A DNA stretch of 13,543 nucleotides from an uncultured Gemmatimonadota bacterium (GCA_913009915.1 CAJVYZ010000015.1:1-13543); one strand, 5' to 3'; positions 1 to 6,354 are shown, counted from the first letter of the stretch. Made by a program: numbers and translations. Notes: generated by a model from the sequence alone, not told the origin.

Positions 1-374
1 AGTTTCCTCAGTTCGGAGACCGTGGCCCACTGGAGCGCTTCGTGCTCGCGGGCTCTGGGCCGGCCTGATATGACGACCGGAGCGAACTCGATGAGGAATT
101 GCGATCCAGGGTCCCGCACGGCATACACCGGATCCGACACTCGAGAAGCCGAGACGCCAAGTTCCTCCTCGAGCTCCCGCCGCGCCGCGTCCTCGAGAGT
201 CTCGCCGGGTTCGAGTTTTCCCCCGGGGAACTCCCACAGACCGCCGTGCCGCTTGTGCGCCGGCCGCCGGCACACCAGATACCGGCCGTCGTGCTGGATG
301 ACGGCGGCGAGAACTCGGATGATCGGCTTCTGGTCGACTTGCGGTTCGCCTGATTCCGGCACAGGATTGTTCAC
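1..374 (-). CDS. Nudix hydrolase (MutT-like), 3' end cut by window edge
   Basis: Reverse-strand reading frame, open from a GTG at 374 to the window edge (about 124 residues seen). It carries a complete Nudix box at residues 52-74: G-x5-E, seven residues, then RELEEELGV, matching GX5EX7REUXEEXGU. The box is preceded by HGGLWEFPGGK, the typical lead-in of MutT/8-oxo-dGTP diphosphatase-like enzymes. The Glu-rich helix binds the metal that hydrolyses a nucleoside diphosphate linked to X. The substrate cannot be told from sequence; housekeeping of oxidised nucleotides is the usual role of close families. The start is uncertain: GTG at 374 or GTG at 362 both fit, and no ATG lies upstream of the conserved domain. 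The gene diverges from the HNH gene with only 2 bp between start codons if GTG 374 is right, so each promoter would lie within or beyond its neighbour. Confidence 0.85.
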   Translation of the reverse strand, partial: MNNPVPESGEPQVDQKPIIRVLAAVIQHDGRYLVCRRPAHKRHGGLWEFPGGKLEPGETLEDAARRELEEELGVSASRVSDPVYAVRDPGSQFLIEFAPVVISGRPRAREHEALQWATVSELRK

Positions 375-376
375 GT

Positions 377-1291
377 ATGCCTCTCGACTACGACTTTGAA
401 CTCCGCCTGGCAGTTTTCGCTCACGTTGCCGCCCTGCGCGACAAGGGCGATGGATTGGTGCGCGCTTCGGATCTGAACAACGGTATCATGTTTCAAGGCT
501 CCAGAGTCCCTATCTGGAACCAACAGAAAGGCATATTCCGGCCGGCAGTCCTCAGACAGCCCGGTGCAGCCCTGACCGTCCAGACATCGTTCAAATCCCC
601 GTACGACGATCGCTTCACCGCGGAAGATGACCGGCTGGCCTACAAGTACCGCGGCCACGACCCCTACCAGGCAGACAACATAGCTCTTCGTCGCGCCATG
701 GAACTGCGCAGGCCGATCCTCTATCTCATCGGTGTTCAGCCGGGCATCTATCAGCCGGTGTTCCCGGTGTACGTCATGGCCGACGACCCCGCCAATCTAA
801 CTTTCTATCTCATGGCTGATGCAGAGGGCCGGGACATCGTTGCCGCGTCAGAGGAAGATCCCGCGGCCAGCGCGCCGCTCAAGGCCTATCGCACGGGCAT
901 CGTCAAAACCAGGCTGCACCAACAGCGTTTCCGTTACCTGGTCCTCAAAGCGTACCAAACCCAGTGCTCGATGTGCCGGCTGCGGCATGGCTCACTACTC
1001 GACGCCGCCCACATTCTGCCCGACCGTGACGAACGGGGCAAGCCCGAGGTTCCCAACGGACTCGCCTTGTGCAAAATCCACCATTCGGCCTACGACAGCG
1101 GGATCCTCGGCATAGACCCGGACTACCGTATCCACCTGCGGCACGACATTCTCGAGGAGGTCGATGGACCCATGCTGCAGCACGGCCTCCAGGAGATGCA
1201 CGACCATACCATTCATGTACCGCGGACGAAATCCCACCGGCCCAATCCCGATTACCTGGCAGAGCGATTCGATCGTTTCCAGGCTGCCTGA
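377..1291 (+). CDS. HNH endonuclease, putative restriction-type
   Basis: 304 residues. The C-terminal part holds an HNH fold: a zinc-type pair C197-x2-C200, then DAAHI (H212), N227 in NGLALC, C232 and H235-H236, followed by the SAYDSGILGID stretch typical of these nucleases. The order Cys-x2-Cys, His, Asn, Cys-x2-His matches HNH proteins annotated as putative restriction endonucleases (COG3440-like). The N-terminal 170 residues are not a domain I can name; in related proteins this part is taken to recognise DNA. The predicted activity is metal-dependent cleavage of DNA. The ATG at 377 is chosen because the first residues already look family-like; AGGA at 363-366 is a possible ribosome site. 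No methyltransferase is adjacent, so it may be a solitary modification-dependent nuclease; that is inference. Confidence 0.88.
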   Translation: MPLDYDFELRLAVFAHVAALRDKGDGLVRASDLNNGIMFQGSRVPIWNQQKGIFRPAVLRQPGAALTVQTSFKSPYDDRFTAEDDRLAYKYRGHDPYQADNIALRRAMELRRPILYLIGVQPGIYQPVFPVYVMADDPANLTFYLMADAEGRDIVAASEEDPAASAPLKAYRTGIVKTRLHQQRFRYLVLKAYQTQCSMCRLRHGSLLDAAHILPDRDERGKPEVPNGLALCKIHHSAYDSGILGIDPDYRIHLRHDILEEVDGPMLQHGLQEMHDHTIHVPRTKSHRPNPDYLAERFDRFQAA

Positions 1292-1384
1292 GAAGCGGCG
1301 GGCTCGCGACGCCCGGCGTGGTGTCACACCCCTGCTCTAGGTTGGAGGATTCGCAGCAAGCCCTTCAACCGGTGTTGAGTCGCC

Positions 1385-2140
1385 ATGTCGCTTTCCTGGA
1401 AACGACGGACATTTCTAGCCACGTTGGGGTCTGCCGTGTCGACCGCGCTTCTCACCAAGGGATGGTACTCCTTCCCCGGCGTTGCTCCTTCCAAGACGCT
1501 CCGATTCCTCCCCTCAGTGAGGATCGTCGGCGTTGGAGGGGCCGGCTGCGCCGTGCTGGATTACCTGGCCCTTCTTGCTTCCGAAACAGTCGGCTTCGTC
1601 GCCGTGGACAGTGACCTGGAGACCCTCGACCGGTCACTTGCCCGCACCAAGGTCCAAATTGGCCGACGACTTCTGAGTGGCCTTGGTGGGGGCTGCCGTC
1701 CCGAGATTGGTTACCGCGCGGCGGTCGAGAACCTGGTCGACGTCACCAAGGAACTCGAGGGGGCCGATCTGATTATCGTGAGCTGCGGCTTGGCGGGAGG
1801 GATCGGTGGTGGGGCCGCTCCGGTCATTGCCTATGCCGCGCGGGTCGTCTGCGGCGCCGAGGCTCGGATCGTGGCTTCAGCGCCGGTCGAGGCCGAAGGT
1901 CGCAAGCTACGGCGGAATGCCCACCGGGCGTCGGAGAGACTGCGCTGGGCCGCAGATTCGGTTGCTACTGTATCGTTCCCGGAGGCACTGGTGCCCCACT
2001 ATTCGTACGAAGTGTCCTGCTTCGAGCGGACCGCTGAAATGGCCAAACGGGTTGTGACTGAGAGGATCAGGACTAGGATGCGACGGTACGGTCGCAAACG
2101 GCCTCATCTCGCGTCGACACCTTCAGGTACGGAGCAGTGA
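1385..2140 (+). CDS. FtsZ/tubulin-like GTPase-domain protein with Tat-like or anchor-like N-terminus
   Basis: 251 residues. Residues 46-200 follow the FtsZ nucleotide-binding domain in order: VGVGGAG (48-54, T1 loop), AVDSD (73-77), a QIGRRL-GLGGG-PEIG stretch (91-109, T3 region), the tubulin signature as GLAGGIGGGAAPVIA (135-149, usual form GGGTGTGAAPV), and an EGRKLRRNA helix (171-179) matching EGRRR. The protein ends about where helix H7 should be, so the T7 loop (NxDxxD) and the C-terminal tubulin domain are absent. Residues 6-24 are KRRTFLATLG plus a hydrophobic stretch, resembling a Tat signal or a single membrane anchor. The T4 threonine is replaced (I140), and the NDRL guanine-binding region reads FPEAL. 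It probably binds GTP but cannot build the canonical FtsZ interface alone. The TGA overlaps the ATG of the Smr gene by one base. It could belong to one of the described FtsZ-like families (FtsZl) or be a new branch. Confidence 0.8.
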   Translation: MSLSWKRRTFLATLGSAVSTALLTKGWYSFPGVAPSKTLRFLPSVRIVGVGGAGCAVLDYLALLASETVGFVAVDSDLETLDRSLARTKVQIGRRLLSGLGGGCRPEIGYRAAVENLVDVTKELEGADLIIVSCGLAGGIGGGAAPVIAYAARVVCGAEARIVASAPVEAEGRKLRRNAHRASERLRWAADSVATVSFPEALVPHYSYEVSCFERTAEMAKRVVTERIRTRMRRYGRKRPHLASTPSGTEQ

Positions 2141-2460
2141 TGGCTCGTCGTCATCGCAGTAAGAAGCGTCATCCCACCCGTTCAACCAGTCCCTACGACG
2201 TGCGGTGGGACTTCCAGTGCGACCTTCACGGCCACACGGTCGCTTCCGCCCTCCAGAAGCTGGAGAACGACCTGAAGACGTTTCGCCGACGGAAGGCCGG
2301 AGCCGTGGTGCACGTGGTTACCGGCAAGGGGGATAACTCACCGGGCGGTATCTCGGTACTCAAGCCCCCCGTGAAGAAGGCCCTGTCGGGGAGTCTGGCG
2401 CCGCTGGTAGCGGATTTCTGGATCGACGACGACGGGGGATTCATGGTCCGCGTGAAGTAA
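2140..2460 (+). CDS. Smr-domain protein, translationally coupled to FtsZ-like gene
   Basis: 106 residues from the ATG at 2140, which shares its A with the TGA of the upstream gene; GGAG at 2131-2134 gives a ribosome site with 5-base spacing. A GTG at 2137 is the alternative start. The N-terminus is a basic tail (residues 2-12, Arg/Lys rich). The Smr domain shows CDLHG (27-31, family motif DLHG), then VVHVVTGKGDNSPGG (56-70, family motif TGxGxxS-x-G) and VLKPPVKKALSG (73-84). Smr domains of MutS2 and of stand-alone proteins are nicking nucleases or RNA-binding and RNA-cleaving modules. The tight coupling to an FtsZ-like GTPase suggests a shared function; which one is not known. Identity of the domain is fairly sure, the role is not. 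Confidence 0.85.
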   Translation: MARRHRSKKRHPTRSTSPYDVRWDFQCDLHGHTVASALQKLENDLKTFRRRKAGAVVHVVTGKGDNSPGGISVLKPPVKKALSGSLAPLVADFWIDDDGGFMVRVK

Positions 2461-2500
2461 CATGTGCTTGATGTGAGGTGACCGATTTGCTAGATTGCAT

Positions 2501-2537
2501 GTGCGCGGTGATTTCACCGACTTGATGGACCGCGCAC
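2501..2537 (+). other. Long inverted repeat with alternative inner hairpin
   Basis: Perfect 9-bp arms GTGCGCGGT (2501-2509) and ACCGCGCAC (2529-2537) enclose 19 bases. A second perfect hairpin, GGTGA-TT-TCACC (2507-2518), uses part of the left arm, so the two cannot form together. It lies just after the Smr gene and before a terminator-like hairpin in a 309-bp gap without a gene. It could be an operator or a structured 3' leader; no known RNA family is recognised. Confidence 0.45.
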
Positions 2538-2572
2538 CCGGCACCGCCGGTTTCAAACCATCTAAGTCGTGG

Positions 2573-2613
2573 AAACGGTCCGCGACAATTAGTTGCGGGC
2601 CGTTTGTCGTTTC
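2573..2613 (+). terminator. Terminator-like hairpin after the FtsZ-like/Smr unit
   Basis: A 13-bp stem (2573-2585 with 2593-2605, two G-U pairs) around a 7-base loop, followed by a modest T-containing tail (GTCGTTTC). It sits about 115 bp after the Smr stop and before the next gene, so it probably ends that transcript. The tail is weak for a Rho-independent terminator. The rest of 2461-2769 shows no convincing gene. Confidence 0.5.
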
Positions 2614-2769
2614 AGGCAGCCGCCGTCCCGGCTGCCGGCATGGAGAGTGGCGGCGAGAGCACCGGCTCGATGACCCGCCCGCCAACCGTGATCCAGCGGT
2701 GGCACAGCCGGCCGGAACCATCCGGACCCATGCGCCGGCGGACGGGCACCTCACCGAAAGGATCGAATC

Positions 2770-3459
2770 ATGACATCACGCATTTCCCAATTCGACGACC
2801 CTCATTTCGACCTGGCCTATCGGCCGGAAAGCTACTGGGATACCCCCGACCCCCTCTCGGCCATCCGGGGCAACATCAAGGGCCAGCTGAGACGGGAGAT
2901 GGTAACCGATTTCGTCACCGGCCAGGCCCCGGAGGCCCTGGGCGAGATCGAGTCCGATCTCCTGAGAGACACCCTGGACGAGGATACCCGTCGCTCGCTC
3001 GGCGGTATCCACCCACAGTGGATGGGAGGGGAGTACCTCCCGGATTACCAGGATGGCGAAGCCGAGATCGCCCGCATCGTGCTGGATTCCAGCACCATGG
3101 ACGTGTATTGCTTCCGGGCCCGGCGCATCGGCAAGCAACGACCCAGAATCCACTATCGCGCGTTCGACGAGTACGATGGCGAGTGGGAACTGATCCAGGC
3201 GACGTCCACCAGGCCGCTCACCATGGGCGCCATGATCCGCCTGATCGATACCGCCACCTGCTCCGGTGCGGACTACGACGGCTCCGACCTGGTTGCGTCG
3301 ATCTGGCAGTACACCGATCCGATCAGCAGCCCTGGATTCGTGACGGTGCAGTCGGAGTACTATCCGCAACTGGCGGAGTGGTACCGGCAGAAAGAGGCGC
3401 GTTGGATCGAGGGGCATTCGAGGGATGACGCGTCGGGCAACGGAGGGACGGAGCGATGA
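2770..3459 (+). CDS. Conserved hypothetical protein
   Basis: 229 residues, no signal peptide or membrane segment. The ATG at 2770 is preceded by AAAGGATCG, a usable ribosome site. The stretch SLGGIHPQWMGGEYLPDY (residues 76-93) followed by GEAEIARI and then RPRIHYRAFDEYDGEWEL resembles an uncharacterised protein group I recall from Proteobacteria, so the gene looks complete rather than spurious. The body is acidic and globular with many aromatic residues; the tail (last 12 residues) is Gly/Asp/Ser rich. No catalytic motif is recognised and no function is proposed. Its stop overlaps the start of the next small ORF by four bases (ATGA), suggesting a two-gene transcript. Confidence 0.8.
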   Translation: MTSRISQFDDPHFDLAYRPESYWDTPDPLSAIRGNIKGQLRREMVTDFVTGQAPEALGEIESDLLRDTLDEDTRRSLGGIHPQWMGGEYLPDYQDGEAEIARIVLDSSTMDVYCFRARRIGKQRPRIHYRAFDEYDGEWELIQATSTRPLTMGAMIRLIDTATCSGADYDGSDLVASIWQYTDPISSPGFVTVQSEYYPQLAEWYRQKEARWIEGHSRDDASGNGGTER

Positions 3460-3752
3460 CTCGCACCTGGAGAAAGCTGGAGCCGAAGGAGTTTCCCGGA
3501 CCAATCGCGATCAGCATCCACAGCACGCCCCTACTCGGAGCCAGCAAACGCGACTCGCCACGGTTGGTAGTCCCTGTCATCCCCGCTTGGCTCCGACCGG
3601 TCGAAGGACTGTCGACAGAAGACGAAGGTGGGACCAGTGGCGTCGAACACCCGACCGACGGGGGCTACATCGCCAAAGTGTACCGGCCTTCCTCATCAGC
3701 TCTTGCGAAGAACCCCGCTGCTTCCGGCGAGATACGAATGTGGTACCCTTGA
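3456..3752 (+). CDS. Small hypothetical protein overlapping upstream gene
   Basis: 98 residues. The start is supported by an ATGA overlap with the preceding stop and by GGAGG at 3442-3446. The sequence is Pro/Ser rich in its second half and shows no domain I recognise. The gap 3753-3879 to the convergent minus-strand gene holds nothing recognisable. The coupling is the main evidence; the protein might be the relic of a longer gene, since its composition becomes less protein-like after residue 50. Confidence 0.45.
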   Translation: MTRTWRKLEPKEFPGPIAISIHSTPLLGASKRDSPRLVVPVIPAWLRPVEGLSTEDEGGTSGVEHPTDGGYIAKVYRPSSSALAKNPAASGEIRMWYP

Positions 3753-3879
3753 TTCCTTCAGTACCACCGGCACCAGGGACGTGGAGATCCGAGAGGCCGC
3801 TCCGGCGTCCGACCTACCAGCGATATCCCGTCCGGGACGTGTCCGTGCCTCATGTAACGTTCGCTCGCCGACCACACGC

Positions 3880-4422
3880 TCAAGTAATCAGCCGCAACTT
3901 GGGAGGCCCAACCTCTTCTCCATCAGTACCGTCGCCATCCCTCACTCCCTCCAACCGCTGCTCTTGAAGCAACCGCGGCCCCCATTCCGGCAGCTCCGCC
4001 GGCAACCGCACCCGCGGCCCAGCCGACTCTGGGACCGGCATGTACCAGAACGCTTCGCCATCGAACCAGAACAGAAAATCACGGCCGTAGCGCCCGGCCA
4101 GTTCGATTCCCTCCTCCAGCGGCAGCGCTATGGCCATCGCCTGGACTTCGTAAGTCTCCTGGCTGTCCGTCAGGGTCGAGTACATGTAGGGAAACGGCCC
4201 TTGCATGACTTCATCAAGGAACTCCACGACCCTAGGCTGGTCCCTCGGCTTCCGAGTACCCATGGGTTCGCTCGCCATCACTACCCACGGCGCCTCGATT
4301 TCCACGCCCTCCAGCTCCTTCAACTGCGCTGGTCCCAGCGGATAGCGCATGTCAACCTTGGCGTAGCTCCTTTCGGCGTAGAGCCCCATTCGCAGTAACG
4401 TGGGCGGATAGTGTTCCGACAT
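3880..4422 (-). CDS. Hypothetical protein
   Basis: 180 residues from the ATG at 4422, chosen over the upstream ATG (4449) because GAGGGAG lies about 6 bases before it. The protein is acidic, with the stretches APWVVMASEPMGTR, GPFPYMYSTLTDS and YGRDFLFWFDGEAFWYMPVP; it has no signal peptide or membrane helix. The C-terminal 30 residues are Gly/Glu/Asp rich. I do not recognise the family. It is a single gene facing the upstream plus-strand pair, with an operator-like cluster 100-170 bp upstream of its start (4520-4593). It may be an immunity or stress-type accessory protein, but nothing in the sequence shows that. Confidence 0.65.
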   Translation of the reverse strand: MSEHYPPTLLRMGLYAERSYAKVDMRYPLGPAQLKELEGVEIEAPWVVMASEPMGTRKPRDQPRVVEFLDEVMQGPFPYMYSTLTDSQETYEVQAMAIALPLEEGIELAGRYGRDFLFWFDGEAFWYMPVPESAGPRVRLPAELPEWGPRLLQEQRLEGVRDGDGTDGEEVGPPKLRLIT

Positions 4423-4519
4423 CGCTTCTCCCTCAACCCGTAGCAGCAAGTGATCGCTGGCCTAGCGCCCGAATTCGATCTATTGTCGCGAACGTGGCTC
4501 ATTTCAGCCGTTCGCGCAC

Positions 4520-4593
4520 TCGACATCCCCGGTCGTGTCGCTTGCATCGACATGTTCGGCAAATATGTCGAACATCCGACGCACGATCGACAT
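4520..4593. promoter_or_regulatory. Cluster of TCGACAT half-sites
   Basis: TCGACAT occurs at 4520-4526, 4547-4553 and 4587-4593, and its complement ATGTCGA at 4565-4571. An overlapping perfect inverted repeat ATGTTCG (4552-4558) / CGAACAT (4569-4575) is also present. The half-site resembles the CGACAT/TGACAT elements in front of the HigBA genes (7632-7665). It could control the hypothetical gene ending at 3880, or be a leftover operator from a lost TA module. The remainder of 4423-4828 has no convincing gene. Confidence 0.4.
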
Positions 4594-4672
4594 CTCAGTC
4601 ACCCAAAGCCAGTCGCATGACACGCGATGATGGGGCGTCGAGCGCGAGGGAAGATCCTGGCTTGCCCTGGGG

Positions 4673-4709
4673 AAAAAAAGCAGAGGCCGGCCCCGAACGG
4701 CGCGGCCTC
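4673..4709 (-). terminator. Rho-independent terminator of the HEPN/nucleotidyltransferase operon
   Basis: Read on the minus strand, a perfect 7-bp stem GAGGCCG/CGGCCTC (4709-4703 with 4689-4683) with a 13-base loop is followed by TGC and seven T (complement of the A-run 4673-4679). It lies about 120 bp past the HEPN stop codon, in the right orientation to end that transcript. Confidence 0.75.
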
Positions 4710-4828
4710 GCGCCTAGCTCCCGAAGGAACTAGGGGGATGTAACCTCAAAGGAAGTGTAAGGGCCATCACGATCTCGGTCAATCATACGGTAAGGAGACT
4801 TCCCTGAGGATCCTCGCTCCCCGGGAGG

Positions 4829-5263
4829 TCACTCGAGATCTTCCTCGACGAGCTGTTCGACCCGTGGGCGCAAGCGCTGAATTTCCACCTGGATATCCCG
4901 CACTTCGTCCGCCGTGGCAATGCCGACGGATTCGTAGTCACCCCGGTGCCGAAGGGTACGAATATGGTTGATGAATTTGGCAGACTCCGCCCAGTCGCCG
5001 CCGAGAGTCAGTGGTAAAGAAGTGATGGTGCGATAGTGGGCATTCGCCCGATCGGCCCGATAGCCGTGCAGACGCAGCGTGATGTCGATCAGTTTGAGGG
5101 TGGCATTGTACAGCATCCCCAACTGAGCATCCAAGGACAGCCCCGGCACACCCGCGTCCCGGGTTTCCCGGTCGACGATGGCGAGAAGATTGTCGATCTC
5201 TTCCCTGGTAGCCTCATGCCGCTGGAGCCATCCATTCTCGGCCCATGCCTCAAGCGAGGTCAT
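4829..5263 (-). CDS. HEPN-domain protein, partner of a nucleotidyltransferase (type VII-like TA)
   Basis: 144 residues, alpha-helical. The start SLEAWAENGWLQRHEATREE is typical of small HEPN proteins encoded with MNT nucleotidyltransferases, and residues 50-80 carry the usual MLYNATLKL and HYRTI helices. In HEPN toxins an R-x4-6-H motif cuts RNA. Here the equivalent region reads RTLRHRGDYE (102-111): arginines and Y110 are present but no canonical histidine spacing is seen, so RNase activity is uncertain. Its ATG lies inside the nucleotidyltransferase gene (14-base overlap), so the two are translationally coupled. In known pairs the nucleotidyltransferase adds AMP to a tyrosine of the HEPN toxin; Y110 would be the candidate, by inference. 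A terminator follows at 4673-4709. Confidence 0.8.
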   Translation of the reverse strand: MTSLEAWAENGWLQRHEATREEIDNLLAIVDRETRDAGVPGLSLDAQLGMLYNATLKLIDITLRLHGYRADRANAHYRTITSLPLTLGGDWAESAKFINHIRTLRHRGDYESVGIATADEVRDIQVEIQRLRPRVEQLVEEDLE

Positions 5264-5819
5264 CGAGCCGGCCCTTCAACACCTTGGGATTCGATCGCAG
5301 AACCGAGGAAACAAACCCCGGCTGTGCCCGGCGCTCCTCGAAGTCCTCAACGCAATACACCACCGGGTTGATCTCCTTGCCGAAGCGCTCCGCGATGGGA
5401 TACAGCATTCCGAGCACCTCACGCGAGTTGACCGTGCCCACTATCATGATATCCACATCGCTCCCCACCCTGCTCTCACCCCGCGCCGCGGAGCCGAACA
5501 GCAGGGCCAGATCGATACCGTCCTCGCCACACACCACCTCCCTGAGCGCGCTCTCCAGCCCGTGGGTCTCCATCACAAGCTGGCGCAGCGGCTCGAAAAG
5601 GGGGTGGCCCTTTTCCGCCGACAGGTACCTGCGGTTGCCGCTCCGCCGTTCGCAGATCAACCCCATCCCCACCAAGCGGTCGATCTCCACCTGAACCGTC
5701 CTGGGCGCGAACCCGGTGGCCCGAACCAGCTCCCGCAGATGGACCTCCCGCTCAGCCTCGAGCAGCAACTCCGCCAACAACGCCATCCTGGCCTTCGACC
5801 CCAACAGTGCGCCAAGCAT
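5250..5819 (-). CDS. Winged-HTH/nucleotidyltransferase (MNT) antitoxin
   Basis: 189 residues in two parts. Residues 1-70 form a winged helix-turn-helix (VHLRELVRATGFAPRTVQVE, recognition helix about 38-49, wing RRSGNRRYLSAEKG). Residues 100-190 form a minimal nucleotidyltransferase with GS-x10-DxD (G109, S110, D121, D123), the metal- and ATP-binding motif. Such proteins neutralise a HEPN toxin by AMPylation; the fused winged HTH suggests autorepression as well. The ATG at 5819 lies inside a palindrome and follows a TTGACA -35 element (5853-5848) by 28 bases, so the mRNA is probably leaderless or nearly so. It overlaps the HEPN gene by 14 bases. A second protein of the same architecture is encoded at 7911-8531. 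Confidence 0.88.
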   Translation of the reverse strand: MLGALLGSKARMALLAELLLEAEREVHLRELVRATGFAPRTVQVEIDRLVGMGLICERRSGNRRYLSAEKGHPLFEPLRQLVMETHGLESALREVVCGEDGIDLALLFGSAARGESRVGSDVDIMIVGTVNSREVLGMLYPIAERFGKEINPVVYCVEDFEERRAQPGFVSSVLRSNPKVLKGRLDDLA

Positions 5820-5861
5820 ACATGTATGCTATAAGCATACGATTGTATGTCAATACCATAC
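5816..5861 (-). promoter_or_regulatory. Promoter and multi-site operator of the MNT/HEPN operon
   Basis: Five CATAC/GTATG half-sites lie within 46 bp: a perfect 14-bp palindrome GCATACATGTATGC (5816-5829) covering the start codon, GTATGC-5 bp-GCATAC (5824-5840), CATAC-4 bp-GTATG (5836-5849) and a further CATAC (5857-5861). On the minus strand TTGACA (5853-5848) is a perfect -35; TAGCAT with a 16-base spacer is a plausible -10. Binding by the winged HTH of the encoded protein would block this promoter; that is inference. Confidence 0.7.
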
Positions 5862-6032
5862 AAGATACAGCTCCGGAACCATGGGACCCGAGTACGGGTG
5901 CTGCGACAGCCGATCGGCGACGGCAAACAGCCCGGCAACCCATGCTTCGGCGGCCGCCGGATCGTCATTGGCGATGTACTTGGCGATCTCCGCCGCGCGC
6001 TCGATGGCCCGTGGCGTCCAAACGACCTTCAC
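5850..6032 (-). pseudogene. ParE/RelE-family toxin, 3'-truncated
   Basis: 60 residues, against about 90-100 usual for the family. Residues 1-55 are a good ParE start (WTPRAIERAAEIAKYIA, then AVADRLSQHPYSGPMVPEL). The expected continuation with the GNYRIIY-type strand and the C-terminal active-site part is missing; five unrelated codons (YLVWY) and a TGA follow, and these bases already belong to the promoter region of the nucleotidyltransferase operon. The junction is near 5867. The gene starts with GTG overlapping the antitoxin stop by four bases (GTGA), so translation coupling is intact. The product should be inactive as a gyrase or ribosome toxin, though the N-terminal half might still bind the antitoxin. 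Confidence 0.75.
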
Positions 6033-6307
6033 CTCTCGAGGCGACGAAGAACCTCCGCCCGCGCCTGCCGCTTCGGTACCGCCTCGCCACTCGCCAACTG
6101 CCCCCCGCCGACCCTGACGTCGCGCACCAATTCCAGTTCCTCGAGGAGCTTCTCATACTGGGCCACGCCGAGCAATACCGCGGCGCTGTGGCCATGCTGA
6201 GTCAGGATGAGAGGTCGGTCCCGGCCCTCGAGTTCGTCGATGTAACGGGCAATGTTGGCCCGGAATTCGGTCAGCGGGCGCACATCACTGGGGTGTATGG
6301 TGGGCAT
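6029..6307 (-). CDS. Phd/YefM-family antitoxin
   Basis: 92 residues from the ATG at 6307, which has GGAG at 6318-6315; an upstream GTG-type start (6358) would put the operator inside the gene and is disfavoured. The N-terminal half is the Phd fold: PTIHPSDVRPLTEFRANIARYIDEL, then RPLILTQHGHSAAVLLGVAQYEKLLEEL, the usual order of DNA-binding and dimerisation elements. The C-terminal part (residues 60-92), rich in Arg/Glu, should bind the toxin. It is followed directly by the truncated parE, so this antitoxin has lost its full partner. An operator with three GTAC cores lies just upstream. Confidence 0.88.
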   Translation of the reverse strand: MPTIHPSDVRPLTEFRANIARYIDELEGRDRPLILTQHGHSAAVLLGVAQYEKLLEELELVRDVRVGGGQLASGEAVPKRQARAEVLRRLER

Positions 6308-6324
6308 GAGGTCTCCGAGGGATA

Positions 6325-6354
6325 CGTACACTATTCCGTACGTTCTAATGTACA
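6325..6354 (-). promoter_or_regulatory. YefM-type operator: three GTAC cores at 12-bp period
   Basis: GTAC occurs at 6326-6329, 6338-6341 and 6350-6353, exactly 12 bp apart; the outer one reads TGTACA (6349-6354) and the others CGTACA and CGTACG. E. coli YefM-YoeB is known to bind TGTACA cores at 12-bp centre spacing, so the site fits the encoded Phd/YefM antitoxin. Confidence 0.75.

Noticed and set aside
2501..2605. tRNA or tmRNA
   Set aside because: No cloverleaf with anticodon loop and T-arm could be laid out; only hairpins of other geometry.
2604..3428. Plus-strand ORF overlapping the hypothetical gene at 2770
   Set aside because: Arg/Pro/Gly-rich text in another frame of a gene with a family-like sequence and good start.
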